Assembly (NCBI GenBank): GCA_016098155.1
Contig: JAAAJB010000470.1
Span: 1 to 28,180 of the forward strand
Source of the DNA: Actinomortierella ambigua
Lineage: Eukaryota; Mortierellomycota; Mortierellomycetes; Mortierellales; Mortierellaceae
Direction: 5' to 3'
Length of the DNA stretch: 28,180 nt
A model generated the notes under the pieces. It worked only from the letters and a program-made list of their open reading frames with translations, ran no database searches and was not told the DNA's origin. The position numbers were made by a program, and so were the translations under genes. Positions 28,127-28,180 of this stretch are shown here, in pieces (the first letter of the stretch is position 1; every line of letters begins with the position of its first letter).

Positions 28127-28180
28127 AGGGATTTTTTAGGGATTTTTTAGGGATTTTTTAGGGATTTTTTAGGGATTTTT
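28127..28180 (+). repeat. 11-bp tandem repeat AGGGATTTTTT at the window edge
   Basis: About 4.9 perfect units of AGGGATTTTTT, running off the right end. Each unit contains TTAGGG, the usual fungal telomere hexamer, spaced by extra T and A, so the array is telomere-like but not a true telomere repeat. Confidence 0.95.

Overview
This is nuclear DNA of a filamentous fungus. Genes are split by short introns (82-121 nt) with GTRNGT-like donors and YAG acceptors. Several starts sit 60-175 nt below a TATAAA-type box, some with CT-rich leaders, and poly(A) signals of AATAAA or ATTAAA type follow some stops. Base composition looks near half G+C, with many homopolymer runs. An early-diverging lineage such as Mortierellomycotina would fit, but nothing seen proves it. 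Intact genes are few, and most of the window is decayed coding sequence and dispersed repeat.

The centrepiece is a six-exon gene at 17978-23295 (+). All five splice joins keep the frame, giving a 1613-residue protein. Its C-terminus has the hallmarks of a Fanzor (eukaryotic TnpB-like, RNA-guided nuclease): RuvC-I D1279 in GATDPGLVTM, the block DEHRTSKVC with E1518, a Cys4 zinc finger (C1525, C1528, C1556, C1561) and the last RuvC Asp, D1574. The protein is very long. It has a basic N-terminus, an unrecognised region of about 780 residues, a 73-residue nearly pure Asp tract, and a coiled coil before RuvC. Upstream lies a 42-bp minisatellite (14 units, internal higher-order duplication). Beyond that is a possible small divergent three-exon gene at 16563-17017 (-).

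The other genes are mostly small secreted proteins, all on the minus strand and each with an upstream TATA-type box: a His/Asn/Lys/Cys-rich protein running off the left edge (1-828), a 170-aa six-Cys protein (8883-9395), a 115-aa six-Cys protein (13821-14168) and a 68-aa six-Cys peptide (27244-27450) whose frame may be broken at a T7 run.

Between them are coding-like fragments with stops and frameshifts: 3295-3552, 4918-5445, 6414-8310 (-), 11178-11867, 24851-26322 and 26595-26920 (-). One exon with its tail occurs three times (about 5925, 11640 and 25960), which marks a dispersed family. The right end is AT-rich and closes with an 11-bp tandem repeat resembling a telomere motif. Together this looks like an accessory, repeat-rich compartment carrying secreted-protein genes and one intact Fanzor-type gene.
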